26,995 nt of DNA from CAYFVR01 sp046541515 (lineage in GTDB: Bacteria; Desulfobacterota; Desulfobacteria; Desulfobacterales; Desulfococcaceae). Of the stretch, positions 1 to 7,252 are shown piece after piece. The DNA lies in NCBI GenBank assembly GCA_046541515.1, contig JBKHDD010000051.1:1-26995 (forward strand), given 5' to 3'. Under the pieces are notes generated by a model. That model searched no databases, was not told the DNA's origin, and worked only from the letters and a program-made list of their open reading frames with translations. The position numbers and the translations under genes are program-made. Each line of letters starts with the position of its first letter. Positions within the stretch are counted from its first letter, which is position 1.

Positions 1-13
1 AGGTAGTTGGCTT

Positions 14-2512
14 ATGAATAGGCCGCCTCTGCTCAAATTCCGCCGGACGGTCGATTCGGCGTCTACCTTCGGGCCTTCCCCAGCGGCGCTTCCTCGCCAG
101 CCGCCGGCTTGGGCCGCCTTCCTCCTTTTCATCTTTTTCCCGCTGACGCCTTTTCATCCGTTGATCCCTCCGGCCGCCGGAGAGGAGCCGATCCTTCGGC
201 TTCAGCTTCGCTGGCGCCATCAGTTTCAGTTCGCCGGGTTTTACGCCGCCGAGCGGAAAGGTTTTTTTCGGGATGCCGGGCTGAACGTCCAGATTTTGGA
301 GGGCGGCGAAGGCGTCGACGCCGTGGAGGAGGTCTTGAGCGGCCGCGCGCAGTTTGGCGTGGGCAACGCGGAGCTGGTTCTGCATTACCTGGAAGGCGCG
401 CCGCTGGTGGCGCTGGCCCCCATCCTGCAACATTCCCCCTTGGTGCTCATGAGTCGCCAGGGGGATCGGATCCGCCACCCCAAGGACCTGATCGGCCGTC
501 GGGTCAAGATGATGCTGACGCCTCGGGACGCCGAAATCATGGCGATGTTCCAGCGAGAAGGTATCTCCTTGGATGAAGTGGAGGTGGTCCAGGGCTGGGT
601 GAGGCCCGAGGATTTTCTGAAGCCGGAGCTGGCCGCCGTCACCGCCTACGCGACCAACGAGCCCTACTATCTTCAATCTCGCGGGATTTCCGTCAGTTTC
701 CTCCGGCCGGCCACCTACGGCATCGATTTCTACGGGGACACCCTTTTTTCGCGCCGGGACGTTTTGGAGGAACATCCGGACATGGTTCGCCGTTTCCGCG
801 CCGCCTGCATTCGAGGCTGGAAATACGCCTTGACCCACCCCCGAGAAATCATCCAGTCGATCCTGGACGATTATGGCGGCGAAAAATCCTACGACCACCT
901 GCATTACGAAGCCGAAACCATCCGGGGTCTCATTTCCTCCGAAATCGTGGAAATCGGCTACATGAACCCGGGGCGGTGGCGCCACATCGCCGACACCTTC
1001 ATCCGGCTGGGAATGGTGGAGCCGGGCATGGCGATGGACGATTTCCTCTACGATCCGGAGCCGCCCCCGCCGGTCTGGCTGGGTTTCGCGGGTTGGATCA
1101 TCGCCGGGCTGGCCATTTTGGGCCTGTTTTCGGCCATGGTCCTCATGGCCTTCAATCAGCGGCTGTCTCAAAAAGTGGGTGAGCGGACCCGTTCGCTGAC
1201 CCGGGTCAATCTTCAGCTTCAGGAAGAGGTGGAGGAGCGCCGACGGGCCCAGGCGGACCTCAACCGGCTTCGGGAAGCCCAGGAAGAACGGATTCGCGAG
1301 CGGACCCTGGAGCTGGAGGCCATCAACCGGAAATTGCGGGACGAGGTGAACCAGCGGCGGGAGACCGAACGGGCCCTGCGGGAAAGCCAGGCCGAGAAGC
1401 AGGCGATTCTGGACGGCATTTCCTCCTTGCTGATTTTTATCGACCGGCGTCGTCGCGTCCGCTGGGCCAACCGGAGCGCTTCGGAATTTTTCGGCTATCC
1501 GGCCGAGGAGCTGGTGGGCATCGAGTGCCAGGCCCTTTGGGGCACATCCTCGGACACCTGCCGGGAATGTCCGACCCCCAAAGTCATCGAGACCCGAAAA
1601 CGATGCCGGGGAAAAATCCGCAGCGCCGAAGGCCGGATTTGGGACAAGCGTTCCGAGCCGGTGCTGGACGCCGACGGACGACTGCTGGGGGTGTTGGAAA
1701 TTTCCGATGATGTGACGGAACAGGAAAAAATGGCCGCCCAGCTTCGCCAAGTCCGGCAAATGGAAGCGGTGGGAGAGCTGGCGGCGGGACTGGCCCATGA
1801 ATTCAACAACGCCCTCTTCGGAATTACCGGCCATGTGGAACTGCTGCGAAAAAGCCCGATGGCGCCCCAAGAGGTTCAGCGGCACACCGGCCAAGTCCTG
1901 AAATCGGCCGACCGGATGATCCGGCTGACCGATCGGATGCTGGCCTTTTCCTGCAACGGCCGGTACGATCTGAAACCCTTGCGTCTCAATCGGTTCGTGG
2001 AGGGCGTCCTGAATCGGGAAAAGCGATTCCGAAGATCGGATATCGAGTGGGAAATTTCCCTTTCCGCCGATCCGGACCTTGTGGCCGCCGACCCCGAACA
2101 GCTGGCGCGGGCCGTCACCGCGATTTTGACCAACGCCGAGGAGGCGGTGCCATTCGGCGGGCGGATCGTGGTCCAAAGCTGGAACCGGAACCTGAAGGAG
2201 CCGCCGCCCGGGCGGAATTTCCAGGCGGGCGAGTGCGTGGTGCTTACCATCACCGACAACGGGGTCGGCATGACCGAGGCGGTTCGGGAACGGATGTTCG
2301 AACCGTTTTTTTCCACAAAATTTCTGGGACGGGGAATGGGCCTTTCCTCCACCTACGGCATCATCCGGAATCACGGGGGATGGCTGGAGGTCGCCTCCGA
2401 AGCGGGCGCGGGCTCGACGGTCCACGTTCACCTGAAGGCGTCGGAGGACAAACTGGATTCTTTGGAAAATGGGAAATCGGAATCGGCCGGATCTCCGAGC
2501 GCGCGGGAATGA
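14..2512 (+). CDS. Sensor histidine kinase with fused NMT1/THI5-like substrate-binding domain
   Basis: Membrane sensor kinase of 832 aa. A hydrophobic signal/anchor at about residues 33-50 leads into an NMT1/THI5-type (SsuA-like) periplasmic binding domain at about 60-340. This domain carries the typical opening LRWRHQFQFAGFYAA. A membrane helix spans about 355-378, then a coiled coil to about 465 and a PAS domain (about 463-575) containing a Cys motif (CRECP). The kinase core has H-box His595 (GLAHEFNN), N-box Asn707, G1 Asp748 (DNGVGM) and a G2 GRGMG near 772. There is no receiver domain and no response regulator beside it, so its partner is elsewhere. NMT1 domains bind thiamine precursors, taurine or nitrate-type ligands; the ligand here is unknown. 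Only 13 nt lie upstream (weak AGG at 1-3) and the frame stays open to the edge, so the true start could lie outside the window. Confidence 0.93.
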   Translation: MNRPPLLKFRRTVDSASTFGPSPAALPRQPPAWAAFLLFIFFPLTPFHPLIPPAAGEEPILRLQLRWRHQFQFAGFYAAERKGFFRDAGLNVQILEGGEGVDAVEEVLSGRAQFGVGNAELVLHYLEGAPLVALAPILQHSPLVLMSRQGDRIRHPKDLIGRRVKMMLTPRDAEIMAMFQREGISLDEVEVVQGWVRPEDFLKPELAAVTAYATNEPYYLQSRGISVSFLRPATYGIDFYGDTLFSRRDVLEEHPDMVRRFRAACIRGWKYALTHPREIIQSILDDYGGEKSYDHLHYEAETIRGLISSEIVEIGYMNPGRWRHIADTFIRLGMVEPGMAMDDFLYDPEPPPPVWLGFAGWIIAGLAILGLFSAMVLMAFNQRLSQKVGERTRSLTRVNLQLQEEVEERRRAQADLNRLREAQEERIRERTLELEAINRKLRDEVNQRRETERALRESQAEKQAILDGISSLLIFIDRRRRVRWANRSASEFFGYPAEELVGIECQALWGTSSDTCRECPTPKVIETRKRCRGKIRSAEGRIWDKRSEPVLDADGRLLGVLEISDDVTEQEKMAAQLRQVRQMEAVGELAAGLAHEFNNALFGITGHVELLRKSPMAPQEVQRHTGQVLKSADRMIRLTDRMLAFSCNGRYDLKPLRLNRFVEGVLNREKRFRRSDIEWEISLSADPDLVAADPEQLARAVTAILTNAEEAVPFGGRIVVQSWNRNLKEPPPGRNFQAGECVVLTITDNGVGMTEAVRERMFEPFFSTKFLGRGMGLSSTYGIIRNHGGWLEVASEAGAGSTVHVHLKASEDKLDSLENGKSESAGSPSARE

Positions 2513-2548
2513 AGCCAGGCGGTGCGAGCGGGAACCGATGCTCCGGAC

Positions 2549-2591
2549 AACGTTGGATTTCCAGCGTTTCCACCGGCCGGTTTCAGCCGGT
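2549..2591. terminator. Possible hairpins between convergent kinase and PilZ genes
   Basis: Two adjacent inverted repeats sit between the convergent stops. The arm AACGTTGG (2549-2556) pairs with CCAGCGTT (2561-2568) with one G-U and an ATTT loop. ACCGGC (2572-2577) pairs with GCCGGT (2586-2591) and overlaps the PilZ stop codon. U tracts are poor, so terminator function is only a guess from position. Confidence 0.3.
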
Positions 2592-3029
2592 CAGCAGGAG
2601 AAAAATCCGGTGGAACACCGAGCCGGGCGGGAGCGATTTTTTCTTCTTGAGCCCTTGGATGAGCGCGTCCAGCAGTTTGCGTGAGGCATGGGACAGGTCG
2701 ATGAATTCCACCGCGATTTCAAAGGCTTTTTCCGACACCGACCAACGGTACCAACGGACCGATATTCGCTGGACCCAGGAAGAAGCGTCCCCGTGGGGCG
2801 TTTCCGGCAACTCCATCCGCAACATCAGACGCGCGGCCCTTCGTTCCGATAGCAGATATCGACCCCGAAAATAAACCCGGGGAATCAAAAAACGGGCGCC
2901 GGAGGCGGAAAGGTCTGCAATTCGAACCGGCTGGATTTCTCGAAGGTCCGCCGAATCCACGATCAGGGCGCCGCTCCAGTTGACGGGGTAGCGCCGCCCG
3001 TTCCTCCGCTCCTTTCCCCAGAATATCAT
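2583..3029 (-). CDS. PilZ domain protein (c-di-GMP binding)
   Basis: Single-domain PilZ protein of 148 aa. The N-terminus carries the arginine motif RRNGRR near residues 8-13, followed by DLSASGARF. These are the two signature elements that clamp cyclic di-GMP in PilZ proteins. The rest fits a PilZ beta-barrel ending in a helix (SHASRKLLDALIQGL). I chose the ATG at 3029 because GAGGAG stands just upstream; the frame is open much further, but that part only mirrors the gene on the other strand. It converges on the sensor kinase gene and diverges from the Rossmann protein gene. Likely role: a cytosolic effector that couples c-di-GMP to motility or surface behaviour. The target cannot be told from the sequence. 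Confidence 0.88.
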   Translation of the reverse strand: MIFWGKERRNGRRYPVNWSGALIVDSADLREIQPVRIADLSASGARFLIPRVYFRGRYLLSERRAARLMLRMELPETPHGDASSWVQRISVRWYRWSVSEKAFEIAVEFIDLSHASRKLLDALIQGLKKKKSLPPGSVFHRIFLLLTG

Positions 3030-3218
3030 GGTTGGTTCTCCTCGGCCGTCGCGAAATGGGAGGGGGCGCCGGTGGCTTTCCGACGCCGTTGCGTGTGCGT
3101 ATCCGTTTATAAAAACTTGTTTGATCGGAAGGGGCAATGGGGATAAACCGAATTTGGGGGCCGGATTGCCGGCATCCCTTTCCTTGGGACGGAATGAAGC
3201 CGTGAAGCGGGGGGATGG

Positions 3219-3872
3219 ATGGAACGAATCTGGATCATTGGCGGGGGCCGCTTTGGCGGGTTGGCGGCGGAACGGCTTTCCCGACGGCGACGGCCGCCGG
3301 AGCTGGTCATCGTGGACCCCGAGGGGAAACGGCTTTCCGGGCTGGAGGGAGCGAACCGAGTTCTCCGCGTGGCCGACGGGTTGGCGTTCCTGGCGCGGGA
3401 GCTGGGGGAAGCGGCGTCGCCGGACTGGGTGGTGCCCGCCCTGCCCCGGCACATGGCCGCCGAGTGGCTGGGTTTGCGGCTGGGATCGGAAGGGCTGAAA
3501 CGGCGCCCGATTCCCCGCGAACTCAAGGCCGCCCTGCCCAATCCCTTTTCCGGGGAAACCGGCGACCTGTATGTGAGTTTCGCCGATTTTCTCTGCCCGG
3601 ACGACTGTCCCGAACCGGCGTCCCATTGCACGGCGACGGGAAAGCCCCGGGAGGCCAATCTGTTTGACAGGCTGGCGGCCCTGGAAACGCCGGGGCTTCC
3701 CGTCCGGGTGGTGCGAAGCCACCAGCTCGCGCCGGGCGTGGGCGGGGTCCGGCCCGACCAGCTTTGGCGACTTCTGCGCCAAGTTTCCGATACGCCGGGG
3801 CTTCAGGCGGTGGCCACCGCCTGCCGCTGCCACGGGGTGGTCACGGCGCTGGAACGAATTCTTCCGGCCTGA
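3219..3872 (+). CDS. Rossmann-fold protein with a Cys cluster, function unknown
   Basis: Protein of 217 aa. It begins with a dinucleotide-binding loop (GGGRFGGLAAERL, residues 8-20) and an acidic end of the second strand (VIVDPEG), as in NAD(P)-binding Rossmann folds of the saccharopine dehydrogenase or TrkA-N type. The middle holds CPDDCPEPASHC, and CRCHG appears near the C-terminus. Five cysteines in this pattern suggest a metal or Fe-S site. No membrane segment is visible. I recall similar proteins in Desulfobacterota, often labelled potassium transporter merely because of the Rossmann domain; I see no transport domain. The start has the weak purine stretch GGGGGATGG upstream. It is divergent from the PilZ gene. 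Confidence 0.8.
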   Translation: MERIWIIGGGRFGGLAAERLSRRRRPPELVIVDPEGKRLSGLEGANRVLRVADGLAFLARELGEAASPDWVVPALPRHMAAEWLGLRLGSEGLKRRPIPRELKAALPNPFSGETGDLYVSFADFLCPDDCPEPASHCTATGKPREANLFDRLAALETPGLPVRVVRSHQLAPGVGGVRPDQLWRLLRQVSDTPGLQAVATACRCHGVVTALERILPA

Positions 3873-3924
3873 TGTTGGGCGAGGCCCGCCACCGGAACCA
3901 AGGTCCGACCCGTCATCGGAACCG

Positions 3925-4206
3925 TCATCGAACCCGGTAAAGGGGCGCTTCCACCCGTTCGTTTTTGCATTCGGGGCAGCGGCTGGGCGGTTTCAGCCGT
4001 TTTCGGTCCCGAAAGGTGTGGCCGCAGGCGGAACAGACCGGCGCGGTGACCTCCAGCTTTTGGTTGCGGGCCGCCACGGTTCGGGCGATATGTTCCAGAT
4101 GGTCCATCACTTCCCGTTCCCGGATGTGCAGCAATTGCGAAAGTTCCCGGATGTCCCGGGCCTCCGCCTCCATCAGGTCGATCATGCGTTGTCGGATTGT
4201 CGGCAT
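3925..4206 (-). CDS. HTH plus zinc-ribbon putative transcriptional regulator (COG3357-like)
   Basis: Small regulator of 93 aa. Residues 1-50 read as a helix-turn-helix (MIDLMEAEARDIRELSQLL then REREVMDHLEHI), as in ArsR-like winged helices. Residues 58-80 form a zinc ribbon with Cys58-x2-Cys61 and Cys77-x2-Cys80. This HTH plus Zn-ribbon layout matches the family described as COG3357, found in archaea and Deltaproteobacteria. The ATG at 4206 is chosen because AAGGAG lies just upstream; an ATG 11 codons earlier lacks such a site. Its target is unknown. It converges on the Rossmann gene with 52 nt between the stops. It has a long upstream region shared with the divergent esterase gene, which is a possible target. 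Confidence 0.85.
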   Translation of the reverse strand: MPTIRQRMIDLMEAEARDIRELSQLLHIREREVMDHLEHIARTVAARNQKLEVTAPVCSACGHTFRDRKRLKPPSRCPECKNERVEAPLYRVR

Positions 4207-4590
4207 GGCCGGCTCCTTCCCGTTCCCAAAACGTCGCATCGTTTTCTGACGCGGATTGTATGGATTTCGGTCTTTTGGATTTTCCTTATTCCCTTCCCAA
4301 GTTCCCGCTTCCGAACATCACGGCGGAACCGCCGCCAGGGCGCGTTTTGTTCGCCGAAACGCCACAGCCGTTCCTTCCCCCGGCCTCGGCGAGGCGGTGT
4401 TCGTCTCATAACCAGCGATACCAAAATCGGCGCCCCGGCTCAACAACTCTTTACAACCTTTAGCAATATTGTTATCTGTTTGAAAACGTTCGAAACGGTG
4501 ATCGTTGATCGGAGGTCGGATGAGCGCACTTCTTCCCCGGCCGGGACCAGGCGGGCGCCCACCGTCACCTCTTCGTTGATCGGAGGTCGG
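4207..4590. other. 384-nt divergent intergenic region
   Basis: No convincing gene lies here. It should hold the promoters of the minus-strand regulator and the plus-strand esterase. Visible elements are: TACAAT on the minus strand (4255-4260), a possible -10 without a good -35; CGGCGG-AA-CCGCCG (4321-4334), a GC hairpin; and TTTACA on the plus strand (4450-4455), a -35-like hexamer with only a poor TATCTG 17 nt on. The 3' part carries the first copy of the repeat described separately. Confidence 0.6.
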
Positions 4591-4608
4591 ATGAGCGCAC
4601 TTCTTCCC
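4502..4608 (+). repeat. 36-bp direct repeat duplicating the esterase ribosome site and start
   Basis: Two identical 36-nt copies, 4502-4537 and 4573-4608, lie 71 nt apart. Each contains GGAGG, an ATG and the next five codons (M-S-A-L-L-P). The second copy starts the esterase at 4591. The first is out of frame with it because 71 is not a multiple of 3. Confidence 0.95.
4520..4579 (+). CDS. Possible 19-codon leader ORF ahead of the esterase
   Basis: The first repeat copy starts a short frame at ATG 4520 with the same GGAGG spacing as the esterase. It reads MSALLP followed by a Pro/Gly/Arg-rich tail and stops at TGA 4577-4579, only a few nt before the second GGAGG (4582-4586). It could be a translated leader or simply a by-product of a recent tandem duplication. 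No homology is expected and I have no proof of translation. Confidence 0.25.
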   Translation: MSALLPRPGPGGRPPSPLR

Positions 4609-5265
4609 TGCATAGAAATTGATCCTTCGGGAAAGCCGGAAGCCGTCATCATCGGCCTCCACGGGATTGGCGCGGACGGGTACGACCTGGAACCGCTGGC
4701 GGCCCAGTTGCGGCTGGAGACCGAACGGGCGGTCCGGTTCGTCTTCCCCCACGCGCCCAAACGCGAGATAACCCTCCATGGCGGCATTCCCTCCCGGGCC
4801 TGGTTCGATATTCTGGACGGCGGCTGGCCCCGGCTGGAACGGGAAGTGGATCTGAACGGCATTGCCGCGTCCAGGAACCAGGTGGAGGGGCTGATTCGGC
4901 GGGAAGTGGAGGCGGGGATTCCGCCCGAACGAATGGCGCTGCTGGGCTTTTCCCAGGGCGGCGTCATCGCGCTGGACGCCGCCCTGCGCCGGGCGGAACC
5001 GCTGGCCGGGGTGCTGGCCCTGTCCACCTACCTGCCGACCATGGCGGACCTGTCCGAAACGGCCACCGCCGAAGCGCGCCGAACGCCCATCTTCATGGCC
5101 CACGGGACCGAAGATCCGGTGGTTCCCATGGAATCGGGGCAACTGGCCCGAGACGGCCTGACGAACCTGGGCTGTCCGGTGGATTGGCACGAATATCGAA
5201 TGGTTCATTCCATCTGCGTGGATGAAATCGAGGACATGCGCCAGTGGCTGTTTCGGACGATCTGA
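4591..5265 (+). CDS. Alpha/beta hydrolase, carboxylesterase/phospholipase family
   Basis: Cytosolic serine hydrolase of 224 aa, a normal length for the carboxylesterase/acyl-protein-thioesterase-like family (Abhydrolase_2). Visible features are the oxyanion strand GLHGIGADG (22-30), the nucleophile elbow GFSQGG with Ser121, Asp175 in HGTEDPVVP and His206 in YRMVHSI. This is a full catalytic triad. No signal peptide is present. Likely reaction: hydrolysis of short-chain or acyl esters; the substrate is unknown. The ATG at 4591 follows GGAGG (4582-4586). The upstream region carries a second copy of this start. The 3' end overlaps nudC by 22 nt, so the two genes are probably translated from one mRNA. 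Confidence 0.93.
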   Translation: MSALLPCIEIDPSGKPEAVIIGLHGIGADGYDLEPLAAQLRLETERAVRFVFPHAPKREITLHGGIPSRAWFDILDGGWPRLEREVDLNGIAASRNQVEGLIRREVEAGIPPERMALLGFSQGGVIALDAALRRAEPLAGVLALSTYLPTMADLSETATAEARRTPIFMAHGTEDPVVPMESGQLARDGLTNLGCPVDWHEYRMVHSICVDEIEDMRQWLFRTI

Positions 5266-6074
5266 ACGGATTTGTCCCCGGTGCGCCCCAAGGGGAACCC
5301 CCCACGGAGGGAAATGCGCGATGGGTGATCCTGCGGGGGGACCAAATCCTGGTCGGCGAAAACGGTTCGACTCCGCGTCTGCCCGATCGATCCCCGGATG
5401 GGGGCTTTGTCCCGATTCCTCTCGGACGGCTGAACGGGGCCGACTGCCGGGCGGCTTCCCTTCCCGACGACGTTTCCCCGCCCGCCGGACACCGCTGGTT
5501 GCGGCTTCGGGAGCTGTTGAATCTCCTGCCGGAGGCGGAGTTCCGGGCCGCCGGATACGCGTTGCATCTTTTCCAATGGGACCGTTCCCATCAATTTTGT
5601 CCGGGCTGCGGCCATCGGCTCTCCCCCATGGTTTTGACCCTTCGGACGAAAACCTGCCCGGGGTGCGGAACGGTTCATCATCCCCGGATCGCCCCGGCCG
5701 TGATCGTTTCGGTGCGTCGGGACGACAAGATTCTCCTGGCCCGCTCGGCCCGGTATGGCCAACAACCGATTTACAGCGTGATTGCGGGCTATGTGGAAGT
5801 GGGAGAAACCCTGGCGGAAGCGGTTCGGCGGGAAATTCGGGAGGAGGTCGCCCTCCAGGTGCGGAAGATTCGGTATTTCGACAGCCAGCCCTGGCCGTTT
5901 TCCGGTTCCCTGATGACCGCCTTCACCGCCCGATACGAGAGCGGCGAGATCGCCGCGGACGGCCGGGAAATTCTGGACGCCGGCTGGTTTTCCCCCGACG
6001 ATTTGCCCCGGCTGCCGCCCCCCGGCAGCGTGTCTCGAAAACTCATCGACAATTTCTTATCGACTTTCCGATAA
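5244..6074 (+). CDS. nudC: NADH pyrophosphatase / NAD-RNA decapping enzyme NudC
   Basis: Nudix hydrolase of 276 aa that cleaves NAD(H) to NMN(H) plus AMP and can remove NAD caps from RNA. Order of parts: an N-terminal NUDIX-like domain (about 1-110); a four-Cys zinc ribbon (Cys119, Cys122, Cys138, Cys141); then the Nudix domain with box G182 to E201 (REIREE). The NudC hallmark SQPWPF (214-219) follows, which separates this family from other Nudix enzymes. The start is GTG at 5244, with GAGGA (5230-5234) nine nt upstream, inside the end of the esterase gene. The 3' end overlaps a likely promoter for ihfA, so ihfA need not depend on this operon. Confidence 0.95.
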   Translation: MAVSDDLNGFVPGAPQGEPPTEGNARWVILRGDQILVGENGSTPRLPDRSPDGGFVPIPLGRLNGADCRAASLPDDVSPPAGHRWLRLRELLNLLPEAEFRAAGYALHLFQWDRSHQFCPGCGHRLSPMVLTLRTKTCPGCGTVHHPRIAPAVIVSVRRDDKILLARSARYGQQPIYSVIAGYVEVGETLAEAVRREIREEVALQVRKIRYFDSQPWPFSGSLMTAFTARYESGEIAADGREILDAGWFSPDDLPRLPPPGSVSRKLIDNFLSTFR

Positions 6075-6075
6075 T
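6046..6075 (+). promoter_or_regulatory. Sigma70-like promoter for ihfA
   Basis: TCGACA (6046-6051) and GATAAT (6070-6075) each match the consensus at 5 of 6 positions and are 18 nt apart. They lie in the last codons of nudC. Transcription would start near 6082, about 40 nt before ihfA. The -10 is also part of the hairpin TTATCG/CGATAA (6057-6062 with 6069-6074). Confidence 0.45.
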
Positions 6076-6088
6076 TTGGAACAAAAAC

Positions 6089-6102
6089 TGAAGCATGCTT
6101 CA
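6089..6102. promoter_or_regulatory. Perfect 14-bp palindrome in the ihfA leader
   Basis: TGAAGCATGCTTCA is a perfect inverted repeat located 5 nt before the AAAGGAG of ihfA and just after the predicted transcription start. The symmetry fits an operator for a dimeric repressor, or a small RNA hairpin near the ribosome site. Confidence 0.45.
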
Positions 6103-6123
6103 TCTTCAAAGGAGTGGCCTTTC

Positions 6124-6420
6124 ATGACCTTGACCAAGGCGAAAATCATCGACGAGATTCAAAACCAGCTCCGGTTTTCCAAAAAAGAAACCACCGAGAT
6201 CGTGGAAACCCTTCTGGAAATTATGAAGCGGACCATGGAAAAAGGGGACGACGTGCTCATCAGCGGTTTCGGCAAGTTCTGCGTGAAGGAGAAAAAGGAA
6301 CGTCGGGGCCGGAATCCCGCCACCGGGGAGGACATGATGCTGGCCCCCCGTCGGGTGGTGACCTTCAAATGTTCCGGCAAACTGCGGGAAAAGGTCAACG
6401 AAAACAGCCATGGCGCCTGA
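6124..6420 (+). CDS. ihfA: Integration host factor alpha subunit
   Basis: DNA-bending protein of 98 aa in the HU/IHF family; E. coli IHF alpha is 99 aa. The opening MTLTKAKIID, the SGFGKF turn (47-52), the beta-arm tip GRNPATGED (62-70) with the intercalating Pro65, and PRRVVTFK (76-83) favour IHF alpha over HU. It would pair with an IHF beta or a similar subunit encoded elsewhere. IHF bends DNA at sigma54 promoters, replication origins and recombination sites. I chose ATG 6124 behind AAAGGAG (6107-6113). Its end overlaps the next gene by 11 nt, so translation of the two is probably coupled. Confidence 0.93.
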   Translation: MTLTKAKIIDEIQNQLRFSKKETTEIVETLLEIMKRTMEKGDDVLISGFGKFCVKEKKERRGRNPATGEDMMLAPRRVVTFKCSGKLREKVNENSHGA

Positions 6421-7252
6421 TCCCGTGTCCGATTCGTTTCGAAACGGGTCCTCCACCACCCGCCTGGTCCTAGGCGTTCTCCGCTCCGGCGCGGCCATCA
6501 CCGCCAAGGACGCGGCGGAGCGGGCCTCCGAAAAGGCCGGAAGGACCGTAAACCCCGGAACGGTTTCCGGCATCCTCTCGCGGGTCGGCGATCCCGAAAG
6601 ATGCGATCTTGGCCATTTCATTCACAAGGGAAAGTCCGGCGGGGCGCGGGTGTATCTGTTGGCGGAAGAGGCGCTTTCGTTGACGGAGACCCAGCTCCAC
6701 GGGCTGACGCTTCGGACGGGGCCTCACCGGTACTCCCTGGAACAGGCCGTGGCCGATCACCCTCGTCTGCGCCGTCTGCTTCCCGCGGCGGAAGGATGGA
6801 CGCGCGTCCCGCCGGAATCGACGCCGACTTCGGAAATGGTCGATTCCGATTCCGCGCCGGCGCCGGCCGCAGCCGGCCCGGCCACGCTTTACGATTCCGA
6901 CAAGGGAAGCGATTCGATCCGGACGCAACCCGCGCGCGTGGACCCCGTTTCCCGGCCCGAGGTCCATGTGGAGGAGGCCCAAGAGCGGAAGCGAATGGAG
7001 GTGGCTTTTCGATTTGGCGGGGAGGAGGCGCTTTCGCTGAATACCTCTCCCGCCCTTTTTTGGCTGCTTTGCGCCGCCCTAGTCATCGTTTTCGTTTCCC
7101 TGGCGCTGCTGGCCTACACGGTGCTTCTTCCGTTGCTGGTCATTGCCGCGGCCGCGGCGGGGGTTGCCGGGGCCATCTGGTTCATTTGGAAACGGCGGGC
7201 GAAACTTCGGGAGCGCTGGCGAGCGGGGCGCGGCGGCACGCCTACCCGCTGA
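6410..7252 (+). CDS. Predicted membrane-anchored winged-helix-like protein
   Basis: Protein of 280 aa without a named family that I can assign. Residues about 15-115 look like a winged helix: RLVLGVLRSGAAITAKDAAER, then PGTVSGILSRV, then a basic beta wing GHFIHKGKSGGARVYLL. A Pro/Ala/Asp-rich linker (about 130-205) follows. Two membrane helices at about 213-235 and 237-257 end in a basic tail (KRRAKLRERWRAGR). This topology puts both ends in the cytosol and the HTH next to the membrane. It overlaps ihfA by 11 nt, which suggests a linked role in DNA architecture or regulation. I recall similar proteins in Desulfobacteraceae as hypotheticals. DNA binding is inference. Confidence 0.72.
   Translation: MAPDPVSDSFRNGSSTTRLVLGVLRSGAAITAKDAAERASEKAGRTVNPGTVSGILSRVGDPERCDLGHFIHKGKSGGARVYLLAEEALSLTETQLHGLTLRTGPHRYSLEQAVADHPRLRRLLPAAEGWTRVPPESTPTSEMVDSDSAPAPAAAGPATLYDSDKGSDSIRTQPARVDPVSRPEVHVEEAQERKRMEVAFRFGGEEALSLNTSPALFWLLCAALVIVFVSLALLAYTVLLPLLVIAAAAAGVAGAIWFIWKRRAKLRERWRAGRGGTPTR

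Noticed and set aside
3030..3833. Minus-strand frame extending the PilZ protein
   Set aside because: It is antisense to the Rossmann gene, Pro/Arg/Gly-rich, and the PilZ start at 3029 has a strong ribosome site.
3664..4590. Plus-strand frame open far upstream of the esterase
   Set aside because: The esterase fold begins at ATG 4591 with a GGAGG site; the upstream part overlaps the Rossmann and HTH genes and has low-complexity composition.
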